Shown one piece after another: positions 14,533-20,583 of a stretch of DNA of 21,307 nucleotides. Below the pieces are notes generated by a model. It was not told the DNA's origin. It ran no database searches and saw only the letters and a program-made list of their open reading frames with translations. How positions within the stretch are numbered: the first letter of the stretch is position 1; the number at the start of each line of letters is the position of its first letter. Source of the stretch: Oscillospiraceae bacterium (GTDB lineage Bacteria > Bacillota > Clostridia > Oscillospirales > Oscillospiraceae); contig JAQUZL010000019.1 in the NCBI GenBank assembly GCA_028691385.1, forward strand, positions 1 through 21,307, given 5' to 3'. The translations under genes were made by a program, and so were the position numbers.

Positions 14533-14803
14533 TATCGGCTTTCAGTTTTTTGCCCACCATAAGGGCGGCGGCTCCACGAAGAATGGCCGTGATTCTGAAT
14601 CCAAGCGCCTTGGCGTGAAGCGTGCTGACGGGCAGTTCGTTCTGGCCGGCAACATTCTGGTTCGCCAGAGAGGCACCCACATTCACCCGGGTGTAAACGT
14701 CGGCAAGGGCAGCGATGATACGCTGTTCGCCACCGTCGACGGCAAGGTCAAATTCGAGCGTTTGGGCAGAGATCGCAAGCAGGTTTCTGTTTACGCTGAA
14801 TAA
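14525..14803 (+). CDS. rpmA: 50S ribosomal protein L27, with Prp-cleaved N-terminal extension
   Basis: L27 reaches the peptidyl transferase centre with its N-terminus. The 92-residue precursor begins MLNIGFQFFAHHKGGGSTKN. The MLNIGFQFF part is the Firmicutes extension, expected to be cut by Prp after FF to expose AHHKGGG. The rest (GRDSESKRLGVKRADGQFV through QVSVYAE) is typical L27. The start at 14525 has GGAGG inside the end of prp. The frame is open to 14501, but that stretch has no matching ribosome binding site and breaks the family N-terminus. The gene is followed by a strong terminator. Confidence 0.97.
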   Translation: MLNIGFQFFAHHKGGGSTKNGRDSESKRLGVKRADGQFVLAGNILVRQRGTHIHPGVNVGKGSDDTLFATVDGKVKFERLGRDRKQVSVYAE

Positions 14804-14811
14804 AATACCTG

Positions 14812-14848
14812 AAAATCCCGAACATTACGAATGTTCGGGATTTTTTTT
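14812..14848 (+). terminator. Intrinsic terminator after rpmA
   Basis: Perfect 15-bp arms (AAAATCCCGAACATT at 14812-14826 and its complement at 14830-14844), a 3-base loop and T8 in total. The obg ribosome binding site begins two bases later, so obg is reached by read-through or from a promoter not seen. Confidence 0.93.
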
Positions 14849-14863
14849 GAAAGGAGCGATCCC

Positions 14864-16144
14864 ATGGCCAGTTTTATAGACAAGACGCAAATCTCCGTGG
14901 CGGCCGGCAAGGGGGGCAATGGCGCAGTTGCGTTCCACCGGGAAAAATATATTGCGGCCGGCGGCCCTGACGGCGGGGATGGCGGCAACGGCGGCGCAAT
15001 CCTTCTGGTGCCGGACGACAATCTGTCCACCCTGATGGATTTTCGCTACAAGCGGAAATATCAGGCGCCGAGCGGCCAGGACGGCCAGACCAAACGCTGC
15101 AGCGGCAAAAACGGCCAGGACATGACGATCCGGGTTCCCCGGGGCACGGTTGTCCGGGACGCGCAGACCGGGCAGATCATCTGCGATATGTCCGGCGAGG
15201 GAAAATTTGTGCTGTGCCGCGGCGGCCGCGGCGGCTGGGGCAATCAGCATTTCGCAACGCCGACCCGGCAGGTGCCGCGCTTTGCCAAATCGGGTCTCCC
15301 CGGCGAGGCGCGCGAGGTCGTGCTGGAACTGAAGCTGCTCGCGGACGTGGGTCTTGTGGGCTTTCCCAATGTGGGAAAATCCACCCTGCTCTCGGTTACG
15401 TCCAATGCCCATCCTAAAATCGCAAACTACCACTTCACCACGCTGTACCCGAACCTTGGTGTGATCTATCTGGAGGAGGGCGTTTCGTTCGTCATGGCGG
15501 ACATCCCCGGCATCATTGAGGGCGCGGCCGAGGGCGCGGGACTTGGCCACGATTTCCTGCGCCATATCGACCGCTGCCGGCTGCTGGTTCACGTGGTGGA
15601 CGTGTCCGGCTCGGAGGGACGCGACCCCATCGCGGATTTTGACAAGATCAACGAGGAACTGAAATCCTACAGCGCCGCGCTTGCCGAGCGGCCGATGATT
15701 GTTGCGGCCAACAAGGTGGATTTGCTGCCGCCGGAGAGCGACAATTTGGAGCGGCTGCGCGCCTATGTGACGGAAAAGGGCTATGATTTTTATGAGATGT
15801 CGGCGGCTACCCATCTGGGCACCACCGAACTGATGAAAACCATTGCAGGACGGCTGGCAAGTCTTCCGCCCATTCGGGTCTATGAGCCGGAATTTGTGAA
15901 GCCGCTCGCCGAAGCGGGCGCGGCCAACGCCCTGCAGATTACCCGCCACGACGACCTGTGGGAGGTATCCGGCGCATGGCTGGAACGGCTGGTTTCGGAC
16001 ATTAATTTCGGCGACTATGAGTCGAGAAACTATTTTGACCGGCAGTTGCGAAAGTCCGGCCTGTTTGAACGCCTGGAAGAAATGGGCATTCAAGAGGGCG
16101 ACACGGTCAGCATCTACGATTTGGAATTTGATTCCGTGCCGTAA
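14864..16144 (+). CDS. obg: GTPase Obg/CgtA
   Basis: An essential GTPase in 50S subunit maturation and stress or sporulation signalling. It has 426 residues. The start at 14864 (MASFIDKTQISVAAGKGGNG) has AAAGGAG upstream. The glycine-rich Obg fold covers residues 1-158. The G domain has P-loop GFPNVGKST (166-174), switch region FTT (191-193), DIPG (213-216) and NKVD (283-286). A C-terminal OCT domain (about 350-426) ends with GDTVSIYDLEFDSVP. The earlier in-frame start falls in the rpmA terminator and is rejected. The order rplU-prp-rpmA-obg is conserved. A perfect 20-bp terminator follows. Confidence 0.97.
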   Translation: MASFIDKTQISVAAGKGGNGAVAFHREKYIAAGGPDGGDGGNGGAILLVPDDNLSTLMDFRYKRKYQAPSGQDGQTKRCSGKNGQDMTIRVPRGTVVRDAQTGQIICDMSGEGKFVLCRGGRGGWGNQHFATPTRQVPRFAKSGLPGEAREVVLELKLLADVGLVGFPNVGKSTLLSVTSNAHPKIANYHFTTLYPNLGVIYLEEGVSFVMADIPGIIEGAAEGAGLGHDFLRHIDRCRLLVHVVDVSGSEGRDPIADFDKINEELKSYSAALAERPMIVAANKVDLLPPESDNLERLRAYVTEKGYDFYEMSAATHLGTTELMKTIAGRLASLPPIRVYEPEFVKPLAEAGAANALQITRHDDLWEVSGAWLERLVSDINFGDYESRNYFDRQLRKSGLFERLEEMGIQEGDTVSIYDLEFDSVP

Positions 16145-16149
16145 GGGAT

Positions 16150-16194
16150 ATGAAAACTGCCCCCGCAGCCTTGCTGCGGGGGCAGTTTTCATTT
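16150..16194. terminator. Terminator after obg (bidirectional type)
   Basis: Perfect 20-bp arms (16150-16169 and 16173-16192; core ACTGCCCCCGCAGC / GCTGCGGGGGCAGT) with a 3-base loop. The 3' side gives TTTTCATTT. A 27-base purine-only run follows directly (16195-16221). Confidence 0.9.
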
Positions 16195-16398
16195 GAGAGA
16201 AAAAGAGAGAGAAAAAAGAGATGCGAAAAGAAAGTGTCGAATTTTCTTTTGCTTCTGATTCGGATTATAAAGAGCAAATAAGAACAATCTGTGAATGACA
16301 TAAAAACAGTTTGGAAATAAACCGTGACATGAAAAGCGCCCCGGAAAACCGGAGCGCTTTCATTTGAAAAGAGAAAAAGAGAAAGAGAGAAAAAGAAA
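16195..16398. repeat. Two hairpin-plus-polypurine modules downstream of obg
   Basis: Module 1 is the obg terminator plus the purine run 16195-16221. Module 2 is a second hairpin (ATGAAAAGCGCCCCGG-AAAA-CCGGAGCGCTTTCAT, 16329-16363) plus the purine run 16366-16398. Both purine runs follow the same TTTCATTTGA junction and consist of GAGAAAAAGAGA-type sequence. The DNA between them is A/T-rich and has no convincing gene or promoter. From 16399 to 16531 I see nothing recognisable. Small open frames here (such as the minus-strand one covering 16107-16424) are low-complexity and unlikely to be real. Confidence 0.6.
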
Positions 16399-16523
16399 TA
16401 AATCATTATGAAAACCAGAACCACCGCTGACCGGGCAGTTGTTCTTTGTTGATAAAATCAGTATATCCTGAAATTAAGTACAAACTATGAATACAATTGA
16501 AACAGTTTTCGAACGATTTATGA

Positions 16524-16565
16524 AAAAAATGAAACGGGCGAAGCGGTTGCCCGTTTCGCCCGTTT
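16524..16565 (-). terminator. Intrinsic terminator of the spore protein gene
   Basis: Minus strand: AAACGGGCGAA and TTCGCCCGTTT (16555-16565 and 16532-16542) form an 11-bp stem around a 12-base loop, followed by CATTTTTTT. It lies just after the stop codon. Confidence 0.88.
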
Positions 16566-16572
16566 GGGCAGA

Positions 16573-16770
16573 TTACTTCATGCCCTGCTCGTAAGCTTCA
16601 ATCATCTTTTTGACCATCTGGCCACCAACGGAGCCGGCCTCACGAGAGGTCAGGTTGCCATTGTAGCCCTGCTTCAGGTTGACGCCGACTTCGGAAGCGG
16701 CCTCCATCTTGAACTTGTCAAGAGCTTCACGTGCTTCGGGAATGTTGGCCTTATTGCTGGAATTAGACAT
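16573..16770 (-). CDS. Alpha/beta-type small acid-soluble spore protein
   Basis: SASPs of this type coat DNA in the dormant spore, protect it from UV and heat, and are degraded by the germination protease Gpr. The 65-residue product has the family core: EAREALDKFKMEAASEVGVN (with the Gpr-like cleavage region ASEVGV at about residues 24-29), then GYNGNLTSREAGSVGGQMVKKMIEAYEQ. The ATG at 16768-16770 has GGAGATG upstream. A sigma-G-like promoter precedes it and a terminator follows it, so it is a single-gene forespore unit. It is direct evidence that the organism has sporulation genes. Several paralogues are usual per genome; which one this is cannot be said. Confidence 0.95.
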   Translation of the reverse strand: MSNSSNKANIPEAREALDKFKMEAASEVGVNLKQGYNGNLTSREAGSVGGQMVKKMIEAYEQGMK

Positions 16771-16816
16771 GGTGTTGCATCTCCTTCAAAAATGATTGGA
16801 TCGCTTGACCCACGCA

Positions 16817-16845
16817 TAGTTTGGCTTTTGTGGGCGCGGATATGC
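16817..16845 (-). promoter_or_regulatory. Sigma-G-type forespore promoter of the spore protein gene
   Basis: Minus strand: -35 GCATA (16841-16845), a 17-base spacer and -10 CAAACTA (16817-16823). This is close to the sigma-G pattern GNATA / CATACTA, one mismatch in the -10, and in the right place for a SASP gene. Confidence 0.7.
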
Positions 16846-16966
16846 GCCTTTTTTCTTGCCAAATCAATGTGAAAGGAACAAAAAATCCCACATTTCAGGC
16901 GGCCTGACCAACACTGCAGGTACAGGAAAAATAAATTTGCGCGCAGGATTAATTTTGACTTGATTG

Positions 16967-16994
16967 TTGCATCTGCATTCTTTTATGGTAAAAT
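16967..16994 (+). promoter_or_regulatory. Probable promoter of the glycosyltransferase unit
   Basis: -10 TAAAAT (16989-16994) preceded by TGG (extended -10), with a weak -35 TTGCAT (16967-16972) at 16 bases. An inverted repeat TAACGA-N11-TCGTTA (16994-17016) spans the predicted start site and could be an operator. Confidence 0.5.
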
Positions 16995-17000
16995 AACGAT

Positions 17001-17151
17001 AATGACAACGTCGTTACTTTATGCGCATTTCGGCGCGCTGCGCCAAAACGCTTAATTTTTTTCACGTTCCTGCCGCCGGAAGCGGCAGAGGAAAGTAAAG
17101 CTTGAAAAGCATGTTTCCGGCGTCCTTGCCGGATTTGCCAATGGAGGGTAT
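17001..17151 (+). promoter_or_regulatory. Long structured 5' leader of the glycosyltransferase gene, with a terminator-like hairpin
   Basis: About 150 nt lie between the predicted start and the ATG. In order: a GC-rich hairpin GGCGC-GCT-GCGCC (17032-17044), extendable by TTT/AAA and GCG/CGC pairs to 17023-17051 and followed by TTAATTTTTTT (17052-17062), which reads as an intrinsic terminator; CTGCCGC-CGGAA-GCGGCAG (17070-17088); and TCCGGC-GTCCTT-GCCGGA (17116-17133) just before the ribosome binding site. I do not recognise a known riboswitch. It may be an attenuator, or a short RNA gene ending near 17062. Confidence 0.45.
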
Positions 17152-18309
17152 ATGAAAATACTGATTACATCGGATTGGTACGCGCCGGCGGTCAATGGCG
17201 TGGTAGCGTCTGTTTTGAATTTGCGCCGCGAATTGCAGGCCAGAGGGCATGAGGTGCGCGTGCTGACCCTGTCGCAGACGCCGCACTCCTTTGAGCAGGA
17301 CGGCGTGACGTCGCTCGGTTCCATTCCGGCGGGTCTTATTTATCCCGGTGCGCGCCTGCGCACCGCGCCGGCGGAACGAATGGTGAAGGATTTGGTGCGA
17401 TGGCATCCGGATGTGGTGCATTCCCAGTGCGAGTTCAGCACGTTTATTCTCGCCCAGCGCATCGCCAAGGCCGCCGACGCGCCGCTTGTGCACACCTATC
17501 ATACGGTTTACGAAAATTACACCCATTATTTTTCGCCCAGCGTCCGTCTTGGCCGACACGCGGTGGCGAAATTTTCCCGTTGGGTTGGCGCGCATACAGA
17601 TTGCATGATTGCGCCCACGGAAAAAGTGGCGGGACTTTTGCGCGGTTACCGGGTCAAATGTCCGGTTTATGTGGTGCCGACCGGCATTGATTTGGCGCGC
17701 TTTCAGGTGCCAGTGGATCCGCAGGAGGTTGCGGCACTGCGCAGCAGTCTGGGCATCCCGCCGGAAAATCTGGTGCTGGCGTCGGTGGGACGACTGGCAG
17801 CGGAAAAAAATATTTCCGAGCTGCTCATCAATATGACCACGCTGCGCGACCGCCCCATCACGCTGCTGCTGGTGGGCGACGGTCCGTACCGCAACGAATT
17901 GGAGCTGCAGGTGAAGCGGCTGGGCATCGAAAAGCAGGTGGTTTTTGCGGGCATGGTGTCGCCGGCGCGCGTGCCGGTCTATTATCGGCTGGGCGACGTG
18001 TTTGTGTGCGCATCGACCAGCGAAACTCAGGGACTGACCTATATTGAGGCGCTTGGCTGCGGACTTCCGGCGCTGTGCCGGGCTGACGCCTGCCTGGACG
18101 GGGTGATTACCGACGGCGTGGACGGCTGGCAGTATCATGACTGTGAAGCGTTTGACCGGCATCTGAACGAGCTGCTTGCACAGCCTGCGCTGCGCAGTCA
18201 AATGTCAAAAGCCGCGCTTGTCACGGCCAACACGTTCAGCGCCGTGGAGTTTGCAAGAAAAGCGGAGGCTGTCTATGAAACGCGCCTGCGCGCCGATCAC
18301 GGAATATAA
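17152..18309 (+). CDS. GT4 family glycosyltransferase, probably a diacylglycerol glucosyltransferase
   Basis: A 385-residue retaining glycosyltransferase of the GT-B fold. The N-terminal Rossmann domain begins MKILITSDWYAPAVNGVVASV with the acceptor-side glycine loop. HTYHTVYENYTHYF (about 114-127) is typical of glycolipid-forming GT4 enzymes. The C-terminal donor domain has VGRLAAEKNISELL (212-225), VGDGPYRNEL (241-250) and the EX7E motif E291/E299 in SETQGLTYIEALGCGLPAL. The closest remembered relatives are 1,2-diacylglycerol 3-glucosyltransferases, which make membrane glycolipids and lipoteichoic-acid anchors; the acceptor is not certain. The start has GGAGGGTAT upstream. It is monocistronic between a structured leader and a palindromic terminator. 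Confidence 0.85.
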   Translation: MKILITSDWYAPAVNGVVASVLNLRRELQARGHEVRVLTLSQTPHSFEQDGVTSLGSIPAGLIYPGARLRTAPAERMVKDLVRWHPDVVHSQCEFSTFILAQRIAKAADAPLVHTYHTVYENYTHYFSPSVRLGRHAVAKFSRWVGAHTDCMIAPTEKVAGLLRGYRVKCPVYVVPTGIDLARFQVPVDPQEVAALRSSLGIPPENLVLASVGRLAAEKNISELLINMTTLRDRPITLLLVGDGPYRNELELQVKRLGIEKQVVFAGMVSPARVPVYYRLGDVFVCASTSETQGLTYIEALGCGLPALCRADACLDGVITDGVDGWQYHDCEAFDRHLNELLAQPALRSQMSKAALVTANTFSAVEFARKAEAVYETRLRADHGI

Positions 18310-18339
18310 GCGATCAACGCGCTGCCGCGCGCAGCGACG

Positions 18340-18375
18340 GAAAAAGCCCGCAGCAAGCTTGCTGCGGGCTTTTTC
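18340..18375. terminator. Bidirectional terminator between the glycosyltransferase gene and convergent asnA
   Basis: A perfect 36-bp palindrome (arms 18340-18357 and 18358-18375; GAAAAAGCCCGCAGCAAG and its complement) with a T5 end on each strand. It serves both convergent genes. Confidence 0.92.
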
Positions 18376-18380
18376 ATGTG

Positions 18381-19391
18381 TTACAGCAGGGGAATGCCAG
18401 CCGCTGCGCATTTTTCCATGGTTTCGTCATCCCAAAGGCTGACCTGCACCTCGCCGATATGGGCGCAGCCCAGCAGCAGCATGCACAGCCGGGACTGGCC
18501 GATGCCGCCGCCGATGGAAAGCGGAAGCGCGTCATGCAGCAGCGCGTCATGGAACGGCAGCGCGGCGCGCTCCGGACACCCGGCCAGCGCCAGCTGACGG
18601 CGCAGGGACTCCGCGTCCACGCGAATACCCATGGAGCTGATTTCAAAGGCACGTCCCAGCACGTCGTTCCAGAACAGAATATCGCCGTTCAAGTCCCAGT
18701 CGTCATAGTCCGGCGCGCGCCCGTCGTGGACGGTGCCGTCGCGCAGGCGCTTGCCGATCTGCATTAAAAATACGGTTTTGTGGGTGCGGACAAATTCGGT
18801 TTCCCGCTGAGATGGCGTGAGCGCCGGGTACAGATCCGCCAGCGCCTGGGTGGTGATGAAGGTGACGTCGCGCGCAAGCACCGTGTGCAGCACCGGGAAC
18901 TCCCAGCGCAAGGAATCGTTGACGTCGCAAATGGCGCTGACGATTTGCGTGACGGTATCCTGCAAATAGGCAAGGGTGCGGTCGGCGCGGGTGATGGCCT
19001 TTTCCCAGTCCCACTGATCCACATAGACCGAGTGGAGGTTGTCCAGCGACTCTTCATCCCGGCGAATGGCGTTCATATCGGTGTAAAGCCCCTTGCCGGT
19101 GTGGAAGTCGTAGCGCTGGAGCGCCTGCCGCTTCCATTTTGCCAGAGATTGCACCACCTCGGCACTGCCGCCGGTGGCGGCGATTTCAAAGGAAACCGGC
19201 CGTTCGATCCCATTCAAATTGTCGTTCAAACCGGATTTTCGGTCCACAAACAGCGGCGCGGAAACCCGCTTGAGGTTGAGCGCGTTGCGCAGATTCACCT
19301 GAAACGAGCCTTTGATAAATTCAATGGCGCGCTGGAGCTGGTAGGTTTCCAGCAGCGGCTTGTAGCCGGCGGGAAGATAGATGTTATTCAT
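18381..19391 (-). CDS. asnA: Aspartate--ammonia ligase (asparagine synthetase A)
   Basis: Makes asparagine from aspartate, ammonia and ATP, with a fold related to class II aminoacyl-tRNA synthetases. It has 336 residues, near the family's 330. The start at 19389-19391 (MNNIYLPAGYKPLLETYQLQ) has AAAGGATGG upstream. Conserved blocks: RVSAPLFVDRKSGLNDNLNG (about 43-62), HTGKGLYTDMNAIRRDE (about 97-113), HSVYVDQWDWE (about 120-130), the motif-3-like GGGIGQSRLCMLLLGCAHIGEVQ near the C-terminus, and the SSMGIRVD segment before it. The frame is open for 67 more codons upstream, but these cross the promoter region. The leader is too short for a T-box. It is a single-gene unit. Confidence 0.96.
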   Translation of the reverse strand: MNNIYLPAGYKPLLETYQLQRAIEFIKGSFQVNLRNALNLKRVSAPLFVDRKSGLNDNLNGIERPVSFEIAATGGSAEVVQSLAKWKRQALQRYDFHTGKGLYTDMNAIRRDEESLDNLHSVYVDQWDWEKAITRADRTLAYLQDTVTQIVSAICDVNDSLRWEFPVLHTVLARDVTFITTQALADLYPALTPSQRETEFVRTHKTVFLMQIGKRLRDGTVHDGRAPDYDDWDLNGDILFWNDVLGRAFEISSMGIRVDAESLRRQLALAGCPERAALPFHDALLHDALPLSIGGGIGQSRLCMLLLGCAHIGEVQVSLWDDETMEKCAAAGIPLL

Positions 19392-19451
19392 CGGGAACCA
19401 TCCTTTATCTGAAAATTGCCCCGTGGGCGAATGAAAATACTGACGGATTCT

Positions 19452-19457
19452 ATTATA
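19452..19457 (-). promoter_or_regulatory. -10 element of asnA
   Basis: Minus-strand TATAAT at 19452-19457, about 55 nt before the predicted translation start. No good -35 lies at 16-18 bases; the upstream DNA is T-rich. The stretch 19458-19600 between the two divergent genes holds nothing else I recognise. Confidence 0.5.
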
Positions 19458-19618
19458 CAAAAGAATGACAAAAAAGAAAGCCCCAGAAAGCTGCGCGCCA
19501 TAAGAAACCGTACCCTTCCCGTCGCGCAAAAGGGCGAGTTTCATAAAACAGAGGATGCTGCAGTGCCATAAATCAACAAACTGCGCATCCAAGTGGTATC
19601 TTTTTGGGAATTGTATGT

Positions 19619-19624
19619 TATAAT
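19619..19624 (+). promoter_or_regulatory. Extended -10 promoter of the esterase gene
   Basis: TATAAT (19619-19624) preceded by TGT, forming an extended -10 (TGTTATAAT). The -35 region is weak. It lies about 38 bases upstream of the GTG start. Confidence 0.5.
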
Positions 19625-19662
19625 TTTAATTAACCATAGGTCATTTGGGAAGGTGGAATACT

Positions 19663-20583
19663 GTGAACGATCTGACACTGTCTGTGTTGAAGGCAATTTC
19701 AAAGTATGACATGGATTTGGAAAACAACTATCAGCAGGTGCGGCAGCTTGAGCGTTTGGCGCATCCGTTCCTCAAGCGCTTCGGCGTGACAATGGAAGAG
19801 CGGTTGGTTTCCCTGCCCGGGCGCGAGATTTTGCTGCGCGTGTTTGAAACCAATGACACATCGTCTGCGTTGCTGCTGTTTTTTCACGGCGGCGGCTTTG
19901 TGATCGGTGATTTTGACAGCTACAATAACGTCTGCGCCACGCTGGCTTCCCAGACCGGCTGGCGCGTGGTGTCGGTGGATTATCGTCTTGCGCCGGAAAA
20001 TCGGTTTCCAGCCGGGGTGGAGGACTGCTATGCGGTGACGCAGCAGGTGTTGGAGCACTGCGAGCAGTGGTATCACGCCAAGCCCGAGCAGGTCGTCTTG
20101 ATCGGCGACAGCGCCGGCGCGACGCTCTCGTGCGTCAGCTCGTTTTTGTGCCGCGACCGCGGCGGACGCATGCCGGCGGGGCAGGTGCTCATCTATCCGT
20201 CGGCCTGGGGAATCTATGATGAAACCACGCCCTTCGCCTCGGTGGCGCAAAACGGTTCGGACTATATTCTCACCAGAGCCAAGCTGCTGGATTATATGAA
20301 TCTCTATGCGTCGTGCGAGCAGGACAGGCAAGATCCGCGCTTTGCGCCGCTGCGCAACACCGATTATTCCGGCCTGCCGCGGACGCTGCTGCTGACCATG
20401 GAATTTGACCCCCTCCGCGACGAGGGCGAGGCGCTTGGCCGCCGCATGAGAGAAGGCGGCACGGACATTCAGATGTACCGGATTGAAAGCGGCATTCACG
20501 GCATTTTTCGCATCTCGCCGCGCCAGGCGGTGAACGCGCTGCTGTACCAGCATATAAAGGATTTTTTACATGAAATACAATAG
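19663..20583 (+). CDS. Alpha/beta hydrolase of the hormone-sensitive lipase (bHSL) family
   Basis: A carboxylic ester hydrolase with the full set of family residues: oxyanion-hole HGGG (75-78, FFHGGGFVIGDFDSY), DYRLAPENRFPAGVED (106-121), nucleophile S150 in GDSAG (148-152), acid D249 (EFDPLRDEG) and H279 (SGIHGIF). I choose the GTG at 19663 (306 residues, MNDLTLSVLKAISKYDMD) because GGAAGGTGG lies six bases upstream; a TTG at 19645 overlaps that site. No signal peptide is seen, so it is probably cytoplasmic. The substrate is unknown. It overlaps the next gene by 14 bases, which ties the two functionally. Confidence 0.9.
   Translation: MNDLTLSVLKAISKYDMDLENNYQQVRQLERLAHPFLKRFGVTMEERLVSLPGREILLRVFETNDTSSALLLFFHGGGFVIGDFDSYNNVCATLASQTGWRVVSVDYRLAPENRFPAGVEDCYAVTQQVLEHCEQWYHAKPEQVVLIGDSAGATLSCVSSFLCRDRGGRMPAGQVLIYPSAWGIYDETTPFASVAQNGSDYILTRAKLLDYMNLYASCEQDRQDPRFAPLRNTDYSGLPRTLLLTMEFDPLRDEGEALGRRMREGGTDIQMYRIESGIHGIFRISPRQAVNALLYQHIKDFLHEIQ

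Noticed and set aside
14825..16192. 455-codon open frame on the minus strand opposite obg
   Set aside because: It lies exactly over the obg gene, begins in one terminator and ends in the other, and has no recognisable protein features.
16195..16398. Polypurine modules as a CRISPR array
   Set aside because: There are only two units, the repeats are low-complexity and not identical, and no spacers or cas genes are present.
16107..16424. Minus-strand 105-codon frame with Phe/Leu/Ser-rich repeats, looking like a membrane protein
   Set aside because: The hydrophobic stretches are just the complement of the two polypurine tracts, and it overlaps the obg end and two hairpins. It has no ribosome binding site.
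19392..19457. T-box leader for asnA
   Set aside because: The predicted leader is only about 55 nt and shows neither the T-box sequence nor a long stem I.
19392..19592. 67-codon N-terminal extension of AsnA
   Set aside because: It crosses the -10 element and ribosome binding site, and known AsnA proteins begin at the MNNIYLP-type start.
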